Shown: positions 23,501 to 33,509 of the stretch, piece after piece
Position numbering within the stretch: position 1 is the first letter of the stretch
How the letters are laid out: each line of letters starts with the position of its first letter
Source of the DNA: Tubulanus polymorphus
Lineage: Eukaryota > Nemertea > Palaeonemertea > Tubulaniformes > Tubulanidae
Assembly (NCBI RefSeq): GCF_964204645.1
Contig: NC_134032.1
Coordinates: 7,497,175 to 7,561,174 of the forward strand
Direction of reading: 5' to 3'
Length of the DNA stretch: 64,000 nt
Made by a program: the position numbers and the translations under genes
Notes under the pieces: generated by a model
Database searches by the model: none
What the model was told of the DNA's origin: nothing
The model's input: the letters and a program-made list of their open reading frames with translations, nothing else

Positions 23501-26500
23501 TTATCATCATTAGTTGAATTCTTTTTTATGGATTTTTGCATTAGCGATCCTTTTTGAAGCCTGATTTTCTATATTTTTTGTTAACTGCGGCACAGGGATG
23601 AGATAAGTGTGCATCGATTACAGTGACTACGTTTGCAATATGGCTAATATTGGCTAACATGCCGCGTTCACTGCGTAAGTTAGGCGGTTATAGGTAAAAA
23701 TCCCCACTTGGTGATTTTTCAAGAACATTTCAAAGCAAAATGTTTTACCAATTTTATTCGTTTGCAATGAGACTGAAATATGTTTGAACTGCGCAATGAA
23801 ATCTTTCGTTTGGATAAATTCTTAAGTAAACTCTTATAATGAAATAAATGGTTAGAGTTAATAAAAATAATGAATTTTTATTTGTGAAATCTTAAAATTT
23901 GAACTGGGATATTTTTGAACTGTGAACTCAACGTTGTGGTGTATTTGTCTGAGCTGTGTGATGCCATGAATTATAAGCAATAATGAACTTTTAATTTGAA
24001 ATATTTTAGATTCAAGCTAGTGTATTGAAACGTACGATGAACCCTTTCATTAACTTTGATTACTTTAAGTACAGTACTAATTTTGTAATAATGAACTGTT
24101 AATGTGTAGAATGTTTTAATTCAAATAGTGTATACTATAGTTTGTATGCTCATGATATCCTAATGGTGTTCCATAGAAAAATATGAATAAAATGGATATA
24201 TGTATCAATAATATGAATAAATGAATCCATGTAATAATGCCAGAGGTAAAAATGCCATAGGCCTAGGTGATTATGCCAGAAGTAAATATGACAAAGCTAA
24301 AAATGCCAGAGGAAAAATCACACCATAGGTAAAAATGTCAGTGGTAAAAATGCCAGAAGGAAATATGAGGAAAATTAAGTGAAGCATTTATTAAGATTTG
24401 ACCTGATATTCTTATTTACACTAGATTTTACGTAATGAAGGCACAGTTTAGATATACATAACATATTCCTATGATAATAAAGATTAAAAAATGAATGATA
24501 GATTTATAAAATAAAGAGAATCACAAATTTATAAAATATTTCTAGATCATTGGAAATTAAAAAATTAATGCACATATTCTCATAATTGAAATCAGAACAT
24601 AGTCATGATATATGACACATTTCTAAATTAATGAATTTTAACAAATGAATGCACAGAGTTTACATAATGAATGCACAGTTCAGATCAAGCATATTTCTAG
24701 GTATAATAATAGGTATGATAGTTAAAATCAAAAAGTTTGCGACAAGTTAGTTTGCTGTAATTCATGACATCAAAGCCAAAATTCGATGAATAGTGTTTCA
24801 GTTTTGATACACTTGTTTCTTAATATCATTGAATCAATTTAACCTTCTGGCATAATTTGCTCTGGCATTTTTACCTCTGGCATTTTTACACCCCTGGCAC
24901 TTTTACCTCTGGCATTTTTACTTCTGGCATTATTACCTATGGCATTTTTACCTCTGGCATTATTACCGCGTACCTAATTAATTGACCTTATGATTGTATC
25001 TACTTACACTACATTCAGAAGGAGGGGGATTTTTACCTACTTTGAAGAATCAGGGATTTTTACTGAGGGGATTTTTACCAACGGGGATTTTTACCGCTAA
25101 CCAAGTTAGGCCTATAGAAAACGTGAGACACAGCACTGGAAGCACGCTTGTCATCATACCATCCGGGTGCACTTGATTTGTCTAAAGGTCAGGTGAGGAC
25201 GTAGTCAGTAACCTGTCTGTGCTTTAATTTATGATTCATTGGATATTTTCACAAACCACACGTGTTGGAAGACCTAAAAGTTTTTCCGATTATGAAAACT
25301 TACCACCAATGATTAGGTAACTGACTAGTGAGGATGTAGGTTTAAATCACTTATAGCTTAGGCCTAAATGGCTTTTAATCCTTCGTATCGTGAAACTACT
25401 AAAACTGGAGTCAGTCGATAAACACAATTTTGTCAGTAACCAGTCTGATTTAATTTCTGCTGCCCTGGAATTTGAAGAGGAGTCTAAAATTCCCATCATC
25501 AAATTTTTGAATTTTTACCTACATTCCGTTCAAGAACATCGTTCTAATAAGAGCCTGTTGCATTGAAAGTTGACACTGACTAAAATCGAGTCCATTTTAA
25601 AAAATTCTTTTCTTGTTGAAGTTTTCTGTGGAAATGTTGAAAAAGTTATGTATATGCAATCCCTCGCCCATCAGCGTCAGAAAAATTGTGTAGATGAGAC
25701 TCACGATGTCGGTCATCTTTCTGTCATATTCCGAAAAACTTACTTCAGGATAACCGATAATGGTAAGAGGTTATCTAACGCATCTAGCTTTTTCAACTTC
25801 TGCCATATCACCAGTAATGTACCTATGTGAAAGCTTGCATTCTTTACGCAACACTTGTTCGTGTTTCAAAATCAGCTTCTGAGCCTTCTTATGATTCTTC
25901 ATAAGTTTCGACAATACGCCGATTCGTCGGTGGAAAAGGGTTATCACATTAGCTTGACCAACCAACACCATTGACTGTTCAATGTGAGAGGACAGCTCAT
26001 TCATGTCTAAATGTAACGCACTTGCCGGAATGTTATTGGCCAACATGCGCCGTGGGGACAAAAGAATCCTCGTTAACTACATCAAACCAACTAAATCACA
26101 ATCAAACAATGAAATGAAATATGATTTATTCATGCATTAATAATAAAAAGAAATTCTCGTATAACTATAAGAATCTAGGCCTTATAGCAGATATTCTTCA
26201 ACTTTTGATTAAGACTAGCAAACCAAAATTCAAGAAAATACTACCCAACCATAACCTAACCAAGATTCAATGAAACAAATATGATAACGATACTTATCCA
26301 TTCTGGGTATCTTCTTTGTGTATCAATTGTTCATTACAAATAATCACTAATTATTTTCAGTCCCGTAGTCGAAACTGCGTAGAAATAGGCCTATAGGAAT
26401 GTAGTCTCGTAGAATGTTGTCACGTAGAAATTACCAACGTCTCGCGCAAAACTAGAAAAAGTTCCCGCGGAACAGAGCAAGACAATATTAGAAACGTCCA

Positions 26501-29500
26501 GTTCCAATATTACTATCGAACACACGCAAGTATCGCCGCGATTTCTGTTGTTGGTTCCAGGAGTGGCGAAAAAATATAAATCACTAAAATTCTCTGTGTC
26601 TGACAGCACTAATTTAGTTCATTCCTCGAATTAGGCATAAATCCATGCCGGATAAATACTTAATACTGGGTTAGAATTGCTAATAAGTCCTATTATTCCA
26701 ATACGAGTAAAATCCCACAATAAAATAATTAGATGATAAAATGTTTATTAAAACATATAAGAAATATTTCGGGTGGTTACTACCACCCTTCTTCAGTCTA
26801 AAATGACATTTTAGACTGAAGAAGGGTGGTAGTAACCACCCGAAATATTTCTTATATGTTTTAATAAACATTTTATCATCTAATTATTTTATTGTGGGAT
26901 TTTACTCGTATCGTTTTATCACGGATATTGTGATCTACCATTGATTCACCTATTATTCCAAGTCAGAAAATAGTGTTAATAGGAATTAACCTTGTTGGCT
27001 TCCTTCTCTTCTAAAACCCAGCTCAGATCTCCCCCGAAAACAACATCACCTGACTCCAGATTCATGATGCAAAAATACTTCCAAGGAAAAATAGTCCCAT
27101 TGGAAGTATAAAATAACATATCAAATTTAGCAAATATTGCCCAAAAATCACTATATTAATCCACTAAATCAACTTCCACCAGTCGATTATATGTATATTC
27201 ATATTCCAAAACAACTCTGTCCTCACTGACCTACTTGAGTACTAGTCTACCTCGATGAAATATATACCACAAAGACCAGGGTCACATAAATGTCCTTCAG
27301 GTTTTCCCCTGACATCATTCACGACCTTCAAAGCCGACAAATGCGGTCCAGTAATGTTCAAAATCTGTTTTTGCACTCTCTTAAGAGCCGAATTGTTCGA
27401 CTTAACAGATTTGGCATCCGAGTCCAGAATATCGAACATTTCGTCGTCAAGCGACGGAACTGCCAACATCTTGTGTTTGGGCACAGGGTTACGATTAAGG
27501 ACACTTTCCTTAATCACAGAGTCTTTCTTGAACTTAGAAAAATACTCCTTAACAAAGCCCCCCAGCTTCGACGGAACTTTGCGATCCCTGTCTTGATCCA
27601 TGAGAGAAAATGGAGTATAGCTTGATGACTGCAATTCAGCTGAGTCGGGTCTGTTATTATTCGGATCACAATAATCTGAGCCTTCCTCCGGCGAGCTTAA
27701 GACTTCATCGCCAGACGATGGCGAACTGTCATCGTCCTCCGAAAAATCAGAGTCCAAAGAATGGATATTGATTACTTTTAGTGTGTTGAATTGACTGCGG
27801 GTGGCAGCAGGAGCTGGATAATACATCATTATACCTATGGAGTGAATGAAATAAAACTAAAAAGTTTAGAATTAATTCCATTGATTTTAGGACTGAGAAG
27901 GTTGTTCAGAAGGTTCTTCAAAGCTATAACGTTCACTGATCATCCGTCTGTTGGTTCGTACATCCGTCCGTCCGTCTGTCCTTCCCTCTATAGATGGAAT
28001 CCAGTTATTTTGGAAAGTTTTGAAGATGCTTCAATGATTTGTCTTGATATTGGGTTAATACATCTACCCCAGACAGATCTTCAGCCCAAAAACTGACCTG
28101 ATCGGAATCAAGATGGCCAACTGGTGGCGATTGTTGTGCACCAAAATCAGCCATTTCACCCATTAGCACTCGGGAATTGCAGTATGCAAAATGTAGTGTC
28201 AATTACTCCTCAGAAAATTCAAGGTGAAATCCAAGTTCATCACGATACCGAATAGCTCATTTGCTGTTTATTTCCATGCATTACAAGTTAGTGTAATTTT
28301 GTAGTAAATAGTCGTGGCTTTTATATGATATAAGATTTGATTAGGTGGGCCACCAAAATCATGTCCTTTTGGCCCCCCGAAATTCATCCAAACTTACTTG
28401 GATTTGAAGTGAGCCCTCAGATGTATCATGTTCAAACTCGAAATACTCGAGAAATTGAAATAGGAGGATGTTGATTTCTGTTTGGTATTTCGAGGACATA
28501 GGTGTGTAGTTTATCATAAGCTATTGGGTTCGAATGCCACTATAACCGTTTTCGTGCAGCATACGAAATAAGTCCCGGGGCGGATTCGGGCAGCTTGAGG
28601 ACTTATAGGCACAGCGGATACGGGCGACTTGAGTGCTAATGGGTTAACACATTTGTTTGATGAATTTTCATTTATGTATCCTCGCCGAGCCCATCATCAT
28701 TTGGAGTAAGAATCCTATGGCCTTTTTACTTTGAATTTAGTTCAATTTAATGAATTACTGAAGTGGTATCTTTATGACCTCCTTATTTGTATTTTTAATT
28801 CTCAAAAATAACTTAGCAACTATCTAAACAAGTAATTCAATTTAATAAGTGTAAGTCGTCAAGTTTGAGTCCCAATTTGTTCTTGCAATTCAATTTGCTA
28901 ATTGTTAGTTGTCACATAACAGAAGTAATCTATATTTTTATGACTTCCTCAGTTGTATTTTCATCTCTTTGAAGATGACTTAATAACTAACTAAACAATT
29001 CATTCACTTTGATAAGTGTAAGTCGTCAATATAATCAATTATCATGGTCCCTACTTAAACAAACTTTAGCTGGTTTGTCCTGTTACTTCCAAGAAATGTG
29101 GATGTAGAGAACTCGTACATAAACGTCTTGAATTCTATCAAAATGTTTGTTGCAAAGTTTCGGCTTAATCTGAATTTCAGGTCAAAAACATCGGAACCAG
29201 GTGAAGAAAGCAGAATTAGCTCAATTGCAGGCGAGTAACCCGGTCAGTGTAAAACCAGTGAGAAATATCAAGCGTGAATTTGTGTGCGACGACTGCAACT
29301 TCGAGTTCAAAACAGATGAATTATTACAACAGGTAAAATTACTGGTACAGTGAAATTCCCTTTAACATGGGTGGATCTAAGAAAATGGAAAGTTTTGGGC
29401 CAGAAGAAAAGAAAAGGCATTTCTCGCATTAAGCAGCCAAGTCAAAGGCCACTTTTGGGGTTCCACATGGTTCCATCCTCTGTTTTAGATATTTTTAGGC

Positions 29501-30422
29501 CAGCCGTAGACTGAGCCTATTACTATACAAATGGAGCGAATTTAAATGACATGGTTTCCAGAGCAAAAACCCTTTGACTGTGCAACTGAGCATATATTCA
29601 TACAAATCATTCATTAACTCATTTAGGACCTCATCAGTTGGACACATCTGTCGTTTCTAGGGGCCACCACTTTAAAATATACAAGAAGAGATGCAGTTTG
29701 GGTCTACGGCAGAACTTCTTCACTTGTAGATTGGTGGAACGCCCTGCCGTCATCAGTCGTAGATTCTCCATCGCTGCAGAACTTCTAAAACTTCTAAAAC
29801 AGACTTGTTGCGCATATGGTAGAATAAAAATAGGTTACACGACTGGCATAGCAAATTTGACCATGCCACCTCGCACCACCTACCCGCAAATTTTTGCGAA
29901 GTGTTACATAACGAAGAAATTTGCAAATCTGATAGAAGTAATTCGATCGGGAGAATGGCCTGTGGCCTAACAGTTCCTGAATCTGATATGATGATATGAT
30001 ATGATTAAAGCATTATCCATTCTCCAAATCCTATAGCTGAATTTTGAAAAAGGAACTCGTTAAAATTTACATGAGCTTTTTCGCAAAAATCTGAACACAA
30101 AAATCAGTTTTATAGAGGCAATTAGAAAGCAAAGACTCCTCTATGATTGGCTTAGCCATAATAGCAGTATTGTCTACCGATTTAAAATTGTTAGATTTAA
30201 AATTGTATTTCAAGATCGATTTCTGAGAAATCTTTAGTTGATTTGGTTTTTAGGCGGAATATTTTCTTTTGTACTATATAACCATGATATTTCATATATC
30301 CCTTTATCAGAGATTGATTTTAGACCCTTAGTTCTGAATTCATAAAACTTTTTTTTCAGCATTTCATGAGCCAACTGCATCAGAAGAAAATACATGAAAA
30401 TTCAGCTGCAATACAGACCTGA
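17533..30422 (+). CDS. ZNF385-like four-finger C2H2 protein, six exons
   Basis: The joined coding exons 17,533-17,581, 18,207-18,692, 19,439-19,747, 21,814-22,068, 29,181-29,332 and 30,360-30,422 give 437 residues. All introns are GT-AG and phases agree at every junction (four phase 1, then one phase 0). A Gly/Ser-rich N-terminus (residues 45-105) and a KKKK patch at about 126-129 precede four zf-met/JAZ-type fingers: C137/C140-H153/H159, C242/C245-H258/H264, C348/C351-H364/H370 and C402/C405-H418/H424. The core pattern C-x2-C...LNS..Q.E.HY.GK.H is that of the ZNF385/ZNF346 family, nuclear proteins that bind structured or double-stranded RNA. Basic linkers could act as nuclear localisation signals. 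The start ATG is the first in a frame with an upstream stop at 17,467; additional 5' exons are possible. Paralogue assignment within the family is not possible by eye. Confidence 0.85.
17585..17960. repeat. dispersed AGTTCCACAGTT repeat
   Basis: Inverted and direct copies of CCAGTTCCACAGTT.TGAGTTAGAGTT and CAAATCTTAACTCACAACTG lie in intron 1. Related pieces occur at about 30,955-31,250, 31,955-31,985 and 63,475-63,590. The pairing of the two halves suggests a MITE. Ends are not sharp. Confidence 0.55.
18207..18692 (+). CDS. ZNF385-like exon 2
   Basis: Acceptor TTCCGTTTGTAG, donor GTGAGT. Encodes the Gly/Ala-rich region, a basic KKKK segment and finger 1 (C-x2-C...H-x5-H). The open frame continues past the donor to 18,760, but that tail has no family similarity and is intronic. 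Confidence 0.85.
19439..19747 (+). CDS. ZNF385-like exon 3
   Basis: Acceptor CCATTTGCAG, donor GTAAAC. Encodes a proline-rich linker, six consecutive Gly, a KKKK patch and finger 2 (CDVCHITLTSQ...HFSGVKH). Phase 1 on both sides. Confidence 0.85.
20270..21570 (+). repeat. 1.3-kb dispersed repeat with ~160-bp internal units
   Basis: It starts near GGGCTATTGCGTTCACTTTT plus a (GTCC)n tract, passes CAAGATGGCC and CACCAAAATCAGC blocks, then has five tandem-like units marked CACCAGGGG at about 20,958, 21,119, 21,247, 21,350 and 21,505. It lies in intron 3 of the zinc-finger gene. Partial copies occur at 4590-5036 (-), 22,120-22,390 and 27,930-28,157. No coding frame survives. Confidence 0.8.
21814..22068 (+). 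CDS. ZNF385-like exon 4
   Basis: Acceptor TTTATTTCAG, donor GTAAGA. Encodes a Thr/Gln/Asn-rich linker and the first half of finger 3 (CSFCNLYLNSAQQLEAH). The last zinc ligand is in exon 5. Confidence 0.85.
22120..22390 (+). repeat. partial copy of the 20.3-kb repeat head
   Basis: Contains GCGTTCACTTTTC, GGAAGTTTTGATGACG, CAAGATGGCTGATTGG and CACCAAAATCAGC in the same order as 20,270-20,500. It sits in intron 4 directly after exon 4. Confidence 0.7.
22642..23317 (+). repeat. inverted 0.67-kb duplication, copy 1
   Basis: Near-identical (about 95% by eye) to 40,541-41,203 in opposite orientation. It starts GACGTATCGGCCCC and ends at TGGCTTTCTTACTGG, where similarity stops abruptly. It includes a CCGCGCGGT/ACCGCGCGG hairpin (22,659-22,682), a 13-bp hairpin GTGATCTGTGTGC/GCACACAGATCAC (about 23,208-23,245) and an open frame from 23,119 with CDLCAGHKC and PSKYLVAF that is preserved in both copies. 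It could be a mobile element or a duplicated exon with a short conserved peptide. Confidence 0.8.
23690..25098. mobile_element. composite foldback element of GGTAAAAATGCC words
   Basis: Outer ends GGTAAAAATCCCC (23,694) and GGGGATTTTTACC (about 25,083) are inverted. Inside, 24,231-24,370 carries repeated GCCAGAGGTAAAAATGCC words and 24,845-24,972 carries the reverse complement set, ending with the inverted TAATAATGCCAGAGG. The middle is very AT-rich. There is no ORF of note (24,994-25,176 is a by-product). The arms are built from short tandem words rather than unique sequence. Confidence 0.7.
25197..25331. mobile_element. short MITE, TAGTCAGTWACCT ends
   Basis: Left end GTAGTCAGTAACCT and right end AGGTAACTGACTAG are inverted. 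The body shares GGATATTTTCACAAACCA with the longer relative at 32,611-33,470. No coding capacity. Confidence 0.6.
25340..26690. other. intronic sequence without genes
   Basis: Within the 7.1-kb intron 4. The overlapping frames at 25,570-25,830 (+) and 25,771-26,061 (-) show no recognisable domain. The - frame has a hydrophilic, helix-like composition and could be a weak fragment. Confidence 0.35.
26701..26911. repeat. perfect 211-bp palindrome with hammerhead-like cores
   Basis: Arms 26,701-26,805 and 26,807-26,911 (105 bp each) are exact reverse complements around a single A. On the + strand the right arm reads CTGAAGA (26,816-26,822), then a 7-bp stem GGGTGGT-AGTA-ACCACCC, then GAAA (26,842-26,845). 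This is the CUGANGA / helix II / GAAA layout of the hammerhead ribozyme core. The left arm carries the same on the - strand. Similar cores mark the ends of Penelope-like elements. Confidence 0.9.
27242..27829 (-). CDS. retroelement-type ORF1 (gag-like) remnant
   Basis: An intact 195-codon frame. The N-terminal half is Ser/Asp/Glu-rich (DSDFSEDDDSSPSSGDE), the middle is basic (KLGGFVKEYFSKFKKD), and the C-terminal half has ALKRVQKQILNITGPHLSAL. The last motif resembles the conserved block of DIRS-like retroelement ORF1 proteins, where a helix with Q.LL...GPL..L is common. That is an inference from memory. It lies antisense within intron 4 of the zinc-finger gene and no RT, RNase H or tyrosine recombinase frame accompanies it, so it would be a 5' fragment. 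It could instead be a host exon. Confidence 0.45.
   Translation of the reverse strand: MMYYPAPAATRSQFNTLKVINIHSLDSDFSEDDDSSPSSGDEVLSSPEEGSDYCDPNNNRPDSAELQSSSYTPFSLMDQDRDRKVPSKLGGFVKEYFSKFKKDSVIKESVLNRNPVPKHKMLAVPSLDDEMFDILDSDAKSVKSNNSALKRVQKQILNITGPHLSALKVVNDVRGKPEGHLCDPGLCGIYFIEVD
27930..28157 (+). repeat. partial copy of the 20.3-kb repeat head
   Basis: Shares CATCCGTCCGTCCGTC, GGAATCCAGTTATTTTGG, TTTTGAAGATGCTTCAATG and ATCAAGATGGCCAACTGG with 20,290-20,480. The right edge coincides with the start of a MITE at 28,158. Confidence 0.8.
28158..28644. mobile_element. MITE with ACCCATTAGCACTC ends
   Basis: Inverted ends ACCCATTAGCACTC and GAGTGCTAATGGGT. Internal segments (ATTACTCCTCAGAAAATT, GATATAAGATTTGATTAGG) match 31,562-31,824 in inverse orientation, so the two are members of one family. 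No coding frame. Confidence 0.8.
29181..29332 (+). CDS. ZNF385-like exon 5
   Basis: Acceptor CTGAATTTCAG after a 7.1-kb intron, donor GTAAAA. It completes finger 3 (GQKH) and supplies the cysteines of finger 4 (CDDCNFEFKTDELLQQ). Ends in phase 0. Confidence 0.85.
29640..29850 (+). pseudogene. LINE (CR1-like) reverse-transcriptase 3' fragment
   Basis: Residues RGHHFKIYKKRCSLGLRQNF are followed, after a one-base frameshift, by WNALPSSVVDSPSLQNF. This is the pattern at the extreme C-terminus of many non-LTR ORF2 proteins (R.GH..KL.K..S.L..R..FF..RV...WN.LP..VV). It lies in intron 5. The short tail of TGATATGATGATATGATATG at 29,981-30,003 resembles the microsatellite tails of CR1-type elements. 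Confidence 0.65.
30360..30422 (+). CDS. ZNF385-like exon 6 (terminal)
   Basis: Acceptor TTTTTTTTCAG. Encodes HFMSQLHQKKIHENSAAIQT and a TGA stop, completing finger 4 with two His ligands. The 3' region (30,430-30,650) contains a degenerate tandem of ACAGGCACATGTGATCTACT. Confidence 0.8.
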   Translation, partial: HFMSQLHQKKIHENSAAIQT

Positions 30423-31561
30423 ATTCTCTACATGAACAGGCATATGTGATCTACTTCTGTTATGGACATGCACAGTGATCTCCTTTTAAAGACAGGCACA
30501 CGCAGCCTACATGTTTCAGGACGGGCACATGTGATCTACTTCTTTTACAGTAATGTAAATGCGACCTAATTGTTTTATGTGATTTACATGTTTTACAAAC
30601 AGGCTCATGTGATTCGGCAGTTCTACCGACAGGTGCAGGAGATGTATATGAACATTGATGTTGACTTGTAGAAAAATCAGTCGTGCATTTTAAAAAAAAG
30701 GTTTTAAGTATAAGTGTTCAAAATGTTGCGGTGATTCAAAGCTGCTCTAGGATTGAGTCCTTGAAATACGTTCCAGTCAAATATAAAACTGAAGGGATAC
30801 ATTAGATGGAGATGGATGTTGTATTTTTTAAAAATAACATATATATATGAGTAGATTGTATACTGTCGATAGTATCCCCTAGCTTTTCAGGGGTTCTACT
30901 GAAATGCTGAAAATTCAAAAAAGTCGAAAATTGTGGATGTAATTGTCAACCAGGGCTCAGTTTTGCAGTTGTGAGTTAGACTTTACTAGTCAAAATTAGT
31001 TCATTTTCAATGAGTTATAACCCTTTCGCTGCATATGCATTTGCGCTGCCTCACCCTACTACATTTTCCAAAATAGCAGAATTTTCAATTTCATTTCATA
31101 CAAAAATTTTCTCACTATAGGTGCATGACGTTTTGAAAACTTTATACGCACAGCTGCAGGTGTCACTCATATGATATTTCAAAAATGTCTTGCACAGCAA
31201 AATGGTTAACTGTTGAGTCAAATCTCAACTGAGAAATTGTAGAACTGGGTCATTTCACATTTAGGTCTTGCGAATATACGGCAAGGTCATTGGAAGTTTT
31301 TACAAATAGTTTCGGGCTCAAAGCTATGAATAGTTTATGTTTTTAGCAATGACCCTTCCTAGTATTTGGCTGAACGCCGATTTAATTTGATTGTTAAGTC
31401 AAACGCTCACGATGTGCATAGAAATGGCATGTTTATCTTGTAAACATTGTTTTCCGAAACCAATTTTTTTGTTTCTTCTAAACTGTTTCAGGGAATCTCA
31501 GGGAAACATTCAGAAACATGTTTCTGTCTCATGTTCCCATGTGTTGTGAGCTTTTGCCTTT

Positions 31562-31824
31562 ACCCATTAGCACTCAAAGCACCTGTGTCCGTCCTGCCTA
31601 TTACTCTCTAAACCCAAATCCACCCTAACACTTTTGGTGGCCCACCTCATCAAATCTTATATTGTATGAAAGCCTTGACTGTTTGCTACAAATAACAAGA
31701 ACTTGTAATGCATTGAAATTAACGGCAAATGAGCTTTTCGGTATCGTGATAAACTTAGATTTTCCCTTAAATTCTCTGAGGAGTAATTCACACTGCATAG
31801 TGAAATTCCTGAGTGCTAATAGGT
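31562..31824. mobile_element. MITE with ACCCATTAGCACTC ends, second copy
   Basis: Ends ACCCATTAGCACTCA and TGAGTGCTAATAGGT. The body is the reverse complement of part of 28,158-28,644. The frame at 31,662-31,844 is a by-product. Confidence 0.75.
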
Positions 31825-32521
31825 TTAGATTGATTACGGGATGAAAAAATGAAAATGAGCTTAGGCCAGTCTTATCTGGGTACCTGTCTTAATCTGCTGT
31901 GATCAATCACAGGATTAAGCTAAGCTCAGCCCAATCTTACTTTCAAGTTTCAACTGTGTGGAACTGGGGACAGTTGTAGATTTCTCCATATAGATTTGGC
32001 ATACCAATGAATCAAAGCAAATTTAACATCCATGTATATCCATGTATTGTTTGAGAAAAAAAATTCATATAGTAAACCATGCCCAAATGGGAAAACCAAA
32101 ATGAATTGATTCTCTGACTTCCTTGATGATTTGTGCATAGATTATTGAGATCAGTAAATTGTATAGTTGTATAGATAGACGAGTGTATATGTATGTACTT
32201 CCCGTGATGAAAATAACCACAAAAAATAAAAGTTCAAGTCTTTTAGTCAGCACTGACTTATGAAAATCTGTTTTGCTCTGCTCTTGGTTTCATTAGTTGA
32301 AAAATATTGTACAGTTCCAATTCAATTCACAGGGCGTAAGTCATCATTTGGAAATTACTGGTGTCATCTCCATTTTTGGAACTTTTTCATATCTGTTTCC
32401 TATTCTTGGATGACGACTAAATAACTAAATAAACAAATAATGACTACATGTATTACTTAATTGAAGAAGTCCTACAATTCGAATTTTATATGAAATAATT
32501 TATTAGAACGAAACCACAACA

Positions 32522-32551
32522 TTTCGGCTGTTGACTAACAGCCATCATCAG
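32522..32551 (-). ncRNA. hammerhead-like core, probable Penelope-like element end
   Basis: On the - strand: CTGATGA (32,545-32,551), a perfect 7-bp stem GGCTGTT-AGTC-AACAGCC, then GAAA (32,522-32,525), followed by a possible short helix III AUG/CGU. Helix I is not evident, so self-cleavage is doubtful. Such motifs occur in the terminal repeats of Penelope-like elements, and no RT is attached here. Confidence 0.55.
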
Positions 32552-32610
32552 GTGGAATGACCAAAAAACAGAAGTAATGTGAGTAATTGGAAAAGTGGGT
32601 TTTCACATCA

Positions 32611-33470
32611 GAGGGCGAGATAGTCAGTAACCTGTCTGTGGTTTAGTTTCACGATCGGATATTTTCACAAACCAGTCAGGAATAGGAAGGTCATTTTTCA
32701 ATGAAATTTTCGTGAGTCAATTTGACTCACGAGTAATTTGCCTGCCATTTCATTGTCTCTTAAGATATCCGTCTAATTTTTGTTGTAATCAACGCACAAC
32801 AGATTCGTAGTTTGTTTGATACCTATATCACCTGACGATCTTAATCCATGTGCAAATCGGCAGTAAAGTGAGAGTAAATTTCCGTCGATTCAACGGCGGC
32901 CATTTTGAAAATTACTGGAGGGTGCTGGCCCCTGTGGACTGAGGCCAGGACAACAGCACAAACTAACGAAGCGAAATGACGAAATTGAAACATTAAGAAA
33001 TCAACACTGATTAACATTTTTCTTCATCCAAAATTTATTATTTCATTATTTATCATGGAAGCACGAAGATTTGAAATACATGTTGGAAAACCATCAAAAA
33101 TAAAAATTGTCGTTTCGTCTTGGAAGTTTTATATAAATCCTTGTAGGTCACATTGTCTATCGTGCCTCATGTATGCAATACAGAGAAATGGCGGCCAATG
33201 GCGGAATTTGTAGAGAAATTAATTAATTACTCAAAAATGATGTTGGTTAATAACTCGAAACATACATAAAATTGGATTATTTCGAAAGGTACCTGTGTTA
33301 GTTCGTGAATTAAGCCATTAATTGTGGACTGAAGTGAATAGAAAGTATATATTTGAAGTGTTACTTTTTTCAACCGTGTTTCGGCCCTTGTCATCCCCAA
33401 CGTTGGTATAAGCCCATCCGATTATAAAAAGCTTACCATCAACGATTAGGTAACTAACTAAGGGCGAGAG
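32611..33470. mobile_element. 860-bp relative of the TAGTCAGTWACCT MITE
   Basis: Left end GAGGGCGAGATAGTCAGTAACC and right end ATTAGGTAACTAACTAAGGG are imperfect inverted repeats. It shares GGATATTTTCACAAACCA and CCGATTATAAAAAGCTTACC with 25,197-25,331. The interior has no coding frame. Confidence 0.6.
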
Positions 33471-33509
33471 GGCCTCAAATCACCACTAGTAATTTTTTTT
33501 CCTAATAAA

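Noticed and set aside
26701-26911. Dismissing the palindrome as an assembly fold-back
   Set aside because: Possible, but the arms contain an ordered hammerhead-like core and the outer flanks differ, so it is kept as a finding with a read-level check.
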